The translations under genes and the position numbers were made by a program. This document shows positions 32,123 to 64,000 of a stretch of DNA of 64,000 nt, piece after piece. The stretch is from positions 1 through 64,000 of the forward strand of contig JACYXH010000707.1 in the NCBI GenBank assembly GCA_026745465.1. Direction: 5' to 3'. This DNA is from Lota lota. Taxonomy: Eukaryota > Chordata > Actinopteri > Gadiformes > Lotidae. The stretch's first letter is position 1. Every line of letters starts with the position of its first letter. Under the pieces are notes generated by a model that saw nothing but the letters and a program-made list of their open reading frames with translations, was not told where the DNA came from and did no database searches.

Positions 32123-32465
32123 TCCTAATTTACTATGTACTGTTAATCGACTCCGAATCTCAGTATGTGTGTGGATAAGTAACTAGGCTCCTAGACTAGA
32201 CTGTAACAACCACTCCTGAGGTTAACTTTTGCTTCCTTATGTCACAACTATATAGTTTCAGAACCATCGTGGGAACTTTTGTGTTGCTTTTAAATGTTCA
32301 ATGCTAACAATGTGAGATTTTACTAGAAAAGTCATTAACATTCATTGTCCCTTGGAAGAGGCTCAGTATGGGTTGCCCTTGTGTTTTCCATGATCAAACT
32401 CCATTAAATCAAGTACTTTGCTGTCAAGGACTATCCTTCAAGAAATACATTTTCATCAATTGGCA

Positions 32466-32466
<1 letters not shown>

Positions 32467-32516
<50 letters not shown>
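32467..32516. repeat. CA microsatellite upstream of PLS1
   Basis: About 24 units in the PLS1-GYG1 interval, followed by GA-rich sequence to 32740. Confidence 0.9.
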
Positions 32517-32518
<2 letters not shown>

Positions 32519-32780
32519 TGCATGGTTTGGTTTGCATGTAAACGAACAGAAAACACAGAGAGCTACATACTGATACAGAGAGAGATTGAGACAGAGAGTG
32601 ATTGAGATAGAAAGAGAGAAAGAGGGAGAGAGAAAAAGAGAATAAGAGAAAAAGAGACAGTGAGAGATTTAAATAGAGACAGATATTGAGACACAAAGAT
32701 ATATAAAGACAGAGAGAGAGAGAGGGAGATTTAGATAGAGAGCAAGGGCCAGTGGGAGATTGAGGACGATAGATTTGTAC

Positions 32781-32874
32781 CTTGGCATAAGCTTGTGTGT
32801 TGCTAGTTCGTTCCGTCCAGCCCAAAGCGGGGGGTCAGGTCTCAGGGACCAGCAGTCCTTCTATGCAGCACGGC
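32781..32874 (-). other. Candidate PLS1 5' UTR exon
   Basis: A minus-strand segment bounded by an acceptor (CCCGCAG at 32875) and a good donor (GCCAAG|GTACAAAT at 32780), with no long frame. It sits 1.6 kb upstream of the first coding exon, where a non-coding plastin exon would be expected. It contains a late ATG whose frame would overlap the PLS1 start out of frame. Inference only. Confidence 0.35.
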
Positions 32875-33278
32875 CTGCGGGTAAGGGGCAGCTTATGGGA
32901 CGGTGGTGCTAGTGGTTCCTGGCTAGGGCAGATAGAGAGGGCAGTGAGAGAAGGGGCAGAGGAGAGCCAGGAGGCAGTTGCTGGCTACGTCTCTATCCCA
33001 GGAGGAGTGACACAGGTGGGGCATGTGTGACACAACCTTTGGTCCCCGCAGGCCACGGGCTGGGCGTCGGCTCAAAGGTTAACGTTTAAACGCCTGCTCA
33101 GAGCGCTGGTGTAAAACAAAGTGACCAGTTCAGATGTCTCCACTTTTCCTGTCAATGTCTCTCTCTCACGCGCTCTCTCGCTTACTTTCTTCCTCTCTTT
33201 CTCCCTGGGGACTACTTTAGTCTATGCCTTTATTTTGAACTGTCTGTGAACTTAATTTTGAACTGCTATACACACACG

Positions 33279-33313
<35 letters not shown>

Positions 33314-33881
33314 ACACACACACACACACACACAAAACATGTTTAAATGATGATGCCTGTGTGTGTAGGTGTTTGTGTATGTGCACGTTGCTTCCCTCCC
33401 ACACAATGCAATGTAACCCGAGGCAGGGAACCAAACCTATCCTCTGCTTTAAGTCTAACGCAACGCAACAGTCTAACCTAACATGAACATTTAGTCTAAC
33501 GTAACATTTAGTCAAACATAACATTTACTCTTGATCCAGGTTGAATGTAAGGAGCTTAGGCTTGGAGTTGAAGGGCCAGGGAACAACTCAGATGTAGTCA
33601 GAAGGCCTGCTGAAACGCCTTAAGATTCACATTCATCTTTGCTAGAACTATTCCACTTCTGTACGCCTCTTCTCTAGCTCTTCACGTCCTTCACTGAGAA
33701 GAGGAGACCCCCCACAATCCCTGTAATCATAATATAGGTTCATAATAACACTCAGGCTACTTCCATACCTGTTCTCTTATGACATCATCCTGGCGTTGTG
33801 GCTCTGTGAGCAGTAAGTATGAGGACGATCCACTGGTGGCTGGGTAGACACAAACTATGGAGATATTGCTGTTGAGTCTCC

Positions 33882-34075
33882 GTAAACAGCCAGTCAGAAG
33901 ACACATGTGGCCCTGTCAAAAGGCAGTCAGAAGATACTTGTGGCCCTATAAACAGGTAGTCAGAAGATACTCCATTTTAAGCTCTATAAACAGGCGTCAG
34001 AAGATGCTCCACTTGAGGCTCTATAAACAGCCAGTCAGAAGACAGTCCACTTGCCACTATAAACAGGCAGTAGTT
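33882..34075. repeat. 33-38-bp minisatellite upstream of PLS1
   Basis: Units marked by GTCAGAAG at 33893, 33926, 33959, 33996 and 34034; most carry CTATAAACAG. Confidence 0.85.
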
Positions 34076-34344
34076 TAAGACCCTCCATCTCTCTTTTAGG
34101 TCTCCTCTCTATCTGACACCTGATCAGCACAGTTTCACTCCACAGGTTCTCTGGGGCTCTCTGGTTTCTCTCTCTCTCTCGCTCTCTCTCTCAACACTGA
34201 CCTGAGACCAGGGCTCCATCAAACACAAGCGTTCCTGTGTTTACCTACACTGTTTGGTCTCAGCGATCTAGATCAGCTGTTTAGCTCACACACCGTGGAG
34301 GAAAGCAGGCCTGGGGCTTTTCTCTTAGCCTTTGCATTATTTAT

Positions 34345-34376
34345 TAACACCCCAAGCATGTGTGCTTGGGGTGTTA
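34345..34376. repeat. Perfect 14-bp hairpin
   Basis: TAACACCCCAAGCA, loop TGTG, inverted arm. Isolated, about 760 bp from the GYG1 start. Confidence 0.85.
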
Positions 34377-34999
34377 CTGAATAAGGTGAAAGAAAACAGA
34401 CCCAAGGAAAAAGCATAACAAAGGCAAAGCAAATACAATTATAATCTAGCGCTACATTACCATCGCCAATATATATTATCTACTTCAAGTATAATCTTCT
34501 AAATAAGCAATTCAATGATAAAGTTTCACATCAGATATGCAACAACGTCAGGAATAAATAAACATATTGATTTGTTAAGTTTTCTGTGCCTCTTGGGGGG
34601 GTTGTGTTAACCATAAAAAAATGTTAACAGACAACTTTTATGCTGAAATGCTGAAAATGAATTTTGGAAAACGTAATTATTTTTTAATAGGATTCAAATT
34701 AGATTAGGCCTACTATTGATAGTTTGAAGGGTGCTGCAGCATTTCGCCACTAGATGAGGCTCGCTGTTCGTGTCATCTTTTGCAGTCGACATGTTTTTAC
34801 TGGTTGTCTTCAATTTAAAAAACGAACAAATGTATTATTATGCCTCTAAGTCCTTCCTAGACCGACAGTAAGGTATATGTTGCTACAGACGGATATACTA
34901 GTGTAAAGAAATATATATATTTATTGTTATCGAGATATAATGAATAAGAGGAGGAAGAGGGCAAAACCAAAAGAGCAGGGGCATGTATGCTGTCACTGG

Positions 35000-35007
35000 T
35001 CACGTGA
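35000..35007. promoter_or_regulatory. Palindromic E-box TCACGTGA upstream of GYG1
   Basis: A perfect 8-bp palindrome, 133 bp before the GYG1 start codon, matching the M-box/CLEAR-type core recognised by MiT/TFE and USF factors. The site is seen; its function is inferred. Confidence 0.4.
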
Positions 35008-35139
35008 GCCGTAATGTGGAACTTAATTCCTGCGTTGGACTGTTCCCAGCTACTGAGCATCTGCCAGTTGCATATCAAAGGTTTCAGTCCAAATCATTTT
35101 ACTTCACCAGGGCACCGCGCTGCCTGCTCACAGAAAACC

Positions 35140-45074
<9,935 letters not shown>

Positions 45075-45839
45075 AACTGGTGGAGGAACAGAGGAGGAAA
45101 GGAGTAGAGCGACGAAGGAAGGGAGTGACGAAGAGGCAGAGCAAACTATTGTAGGCCTCATTCGGTTTTGCAGGAGGGCGGAGGCCATTCCACAGCCACC
45201 CCAACCAATCACAAGAGCTTGATTCAGAGGGATGAGATTCTTAAAAAAATATATGCTCTTGGGGAGACTGAGCCGCCCTGCGTTCTGTCACTGTATGTGT
45301 GAGAGAAAAATAGAAAATTACCAAGAGTTAACAAAGCAATGGTCTTGAAACTGCTGCTGTCCTCCTGAACCCTCCAATTAGATTATCCGCATAGAATCTA
45401 AATTCAGGTGTTGTAGAATATTATAGATTAATATATTAACAATATAATCAGTCTTCCAGCAGGTGGGAACACACACTAACAAAAGCAGCCACCAACCGCC
45501 ACCAAGATACTCCATTGGACATCGAGAACAAAAATGTTACCATGAGGCTTTTCTTTTGAAGGAAATCACTTGTGAATATATTATCACCACTAGCTGCCAA
45601 TCTCCAGTGTTGAAGGAGCATGACCACTTCCTTCTTCAACTGATTAGGTAACTGGTGTGAAAACAAACCCAGACCAGGTTGTGTCCAGTGGTCCCACCTC
45701 ACCTCCGCAAACCCCCCATACACCAGCTCCTTGTTAGTCCCGTGAGTTTTGCATGTCACAGAGCTTCAGTCACTGAATGAAACTCTACAAATGTAAACAC
45801 TGAAGACGAGCGATTTTTCTTGTATTGTGTGTGTGCTAA

Positions 45840-45845
45840 AATAAA
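45840..45845 (+). terminator. Polyadenylation signal AATAAA for GYG1
   Basis: AATAAA 766 bp after the GYG1 stop codon, in a plausible 3' UTR. A second AATAAA is at 46272-46277. Confidence 0.55.
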
Positions 45846-46127
45846 CAGGTTTATATTATGCAGTCTATGGTGTGAACCCCCCCCCCCCCCCCATTTATGC
45901 ATGTACTTCTACCTGCACAGCAGCCAGACCTCCAGAGAGATTATATATTTTTGTGCCATGATCCAGTTTCCTTTAAGTGTTATAGTGCGTTGTAACCAGC
46001 TGCCTTACTGCTGTTCACTGTTGTTTACAAAATCCTTTATTTACTATCCACTGCTGCTCGGATGCAATGATCACTCCGAACTCCGCTTCTCGTTGTTAAA
46101 AGCCCACAGAAACGTTCACTTCCTATA

Positions 46128-46262
46128 GACAGTTCCTAAGTCTGAGTGTAGTGGCTAGGGTGCTCGACTCCCAGCCGAAAGGTAGAGGGATCGATCCAGC
46201 ACTGTGATATGAGACAGACAGGCACTGGTCTGTCTTTGTCTTTAACTGTACTACTTTTCTGT
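46128..46262 (+). mobile_element. SINE head fragment in the GYG1/HLTF 3' region
   Basis: GTGTAGTGGCTAGGGTGCTC, then GACTCCCAGCCGAAAGG and GATCGATCC. tRNA-like but not a tRNA gene. Confidence 0.55.
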
Positions 46263-46271
46263 CAACGCGTC

Positions 46272-46277
46272 AATAAA
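46272..46277 (+). terminator. Distal polyadenylation signal for GYG1
   Basis: AATAAA inside or just after a SINE fragment (46128-46260). Use of this site would bring the GYG1 3' end within 80 bp of the HLTF polyadenylation signal on the other strand. Confidence 0.35.
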
Positions 46278-46349
46278 ATAAACTGGTGATTAGCAATGGC
46301 TCTTCACGCTCTTGTCTTTCTGACCTGGAAGATGCAGAATTCGTAAACA

Positions 46350-46355
46350 TTTATT
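46350..46355 (-). terminator. Polyadenylation signal for HLTF
   Basis: AATAAA in minus-strand sense, 638 bp after the HLTF stop. A second copy lies at 46382-46387. Confidence 0.5.
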
Positions 46356-46992
46356 CAGGAAACTGAATTTTTGGATGGATGTTTATTGCATACATTGCAT
46401 TGTACATCTGGTGAAATGGTATGATTTGCGTTTTGGAAAAGTGATTATTATAAGAAAGCTTTCTACAAGCACAGAACATTTCGATCATTTTTCCAAACTA
46501 AGTAATCAAGTTAAGTAGAAAACTCTGGTGTGCATTGTTCTGGTCCATCAACAGAAGAAATATACAGCCACACATTTTAAATGGCTTGTGAACACACTAC
46601 TCCAATTTGGACTAGTTCCTATCCCGGAAAAGGTTTGTGGTCCCGGGGGTTTCAAGGATTTATCATAACAAGGTCTTGTTTCCTGCTTACACTAAGGTTG
46701 AAAACACAGTATGTTTCCAATAGATTATTAAACCCTTGTATGGTTTACACAAATTTGAGTAAAGTATGTAAAAAAGAAAAACAACAAACAGGCAAGTCCG
46801 CTGGTGACGGTAAGGATTTTGCCACATTTCTGGTAGATACTGTACACCTTAGAATCATAACAATGGCAGAACGGCCATGTGTAAAAGAAATACTATTGCA
46901 CAAATAAAATAACAGCTAAACTTAAAAGAAGACATGCAAACAAAACAGTGAGCTCAACACAATATTAAAGGGTCATTGGCACCGTCAACCAC

Positions 46993-63666
<16,674 letters not shown>

Positions 63667-64000
63667 CTAAAATGGTTCACACACACACACACACAAAATA
63701 TTTGGCGGGTCCTGGATCCAAAAGTACCTCCACAGGTGGGTCATGGCATCAAAAAATGTGGCAACCAATGATGAACAGTATGAGTATTTGTGAACAAAAT
63801 TCACATTATTGTAGAAGTTTGTTTAGACTTGATTTGTACAGAAAAACAAATCATACCAATATTATTGAAATGTAACAAAGATTACAGATCGTAAACTCGT
63901 AAGATTGCTTCATTCCAGCGATGTTCATGTCAGATTTAACCTAGACAGACTGCTTGAATGTTATCCAGACTAAAATAACACAATAACAAACAAAAACAAA

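Larger units (their letters stand above)
31138..35139. other. PLS1-GYG1 divergent interval
   Basis: Contains CA repeats, the solo LTR, two perfect hairpins, a candidate 5' UTR exon for PLS1, a minisatellite and, next to GYG1, a TCACGTGA E-box. The PLS1 transcription start is not resolved. Confidence 0.7.
45075..46992. other. GYG1-HLTF convergent 3' region
   Basis: GYG1 3' UTR with a C18 run (45877-45893) and two polyadenylation signals, a SINE head, and the HLTF 3' UTR with two minus-strand AATAAA. No additional gene seen. Confidence 0.7.

Overview
This is nuclear DNA from a ray-finned (teleost-type) fish. Four vertebrate protein-coding genes with canonical GT-AG exons fill most of the window, and their protein matches are close to human ATR, PLS1, GYG1 and HLTF. 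Introns are short (mostly 0.1-2 kb) and packed with CA/GT, GA/CT and AT microsatellites and with fish-type transposons. I cannot name the species from sequence alone.

Layout. 184-21084 (- strand): the first 29 coding exons (1633 codons) of the checkpoint kinase ATR, which continues beyond the left edge; the kinase domain is outside. 22670-31113 (-): complete coding region of plastin-1/fimbrin PLS1 (15 coding exons, 632 aa). 35140-45074 (+): complete coding region of glycogenin-1 GYG1 (7 exons, 350 aa), with Tyr195 and the DxD motif at the same residue numbers as in mammals. 46993-63666 (-): the C-terminal 665 residues of the SNF2/RING helicase-ubiquitin ligase HLTF in 17 exons; the N-terminal part, including the HIRAN domain and Walker A, lies beyond the right edge. 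GYG1 and HLTF are convergent, PLS1 and GYG1 are divergent, and ATR and PLS1 are in tandem. The exon models were assembled by hand, and reading phase was carried across every junction.

Mobile and repeat DNA. An internally deleted hAT element with an intact 8-bp target-site duplication lies in ATR intron 3. A 5'-truncated L1/Tx1-type LINE with a 16-bp target-site duplication and a broken L2/Jockey-type LINE lie in one HLTF intron. There are two solo LTRs with 5-bp duplications, several TIR or foldback elements, about fifteen tRNA-derived SINE or SINE-tail fragments, and two poly-G tracts in GYG1 introns 1 and 2.

Most notable. (1) Simple repeats are not placed at random: in transcript sense, CA repeats tend to follow 5' splice sites and TG or CT repeats tend to precede 3' splice sites; at least three introns carry AC at the 5' end and GT at the 3' end, so the intron ends could pair. 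(2) Several tandem duplications have a unit that includes an exon-intron boundary, leaving rows of duplicate donors or acceptors (ATR exon 19; PLS1 coding exons 9, 10 and 12; HLTF last exon). One would add exactly 13 in-frame codons. (3) HLTF has a tandemly duplicated phase 1-1 exon and a second, partial duplicate of a helicase exon that was later split by a solo LTR. No CRISPR, operon or bacterial-type system is present.
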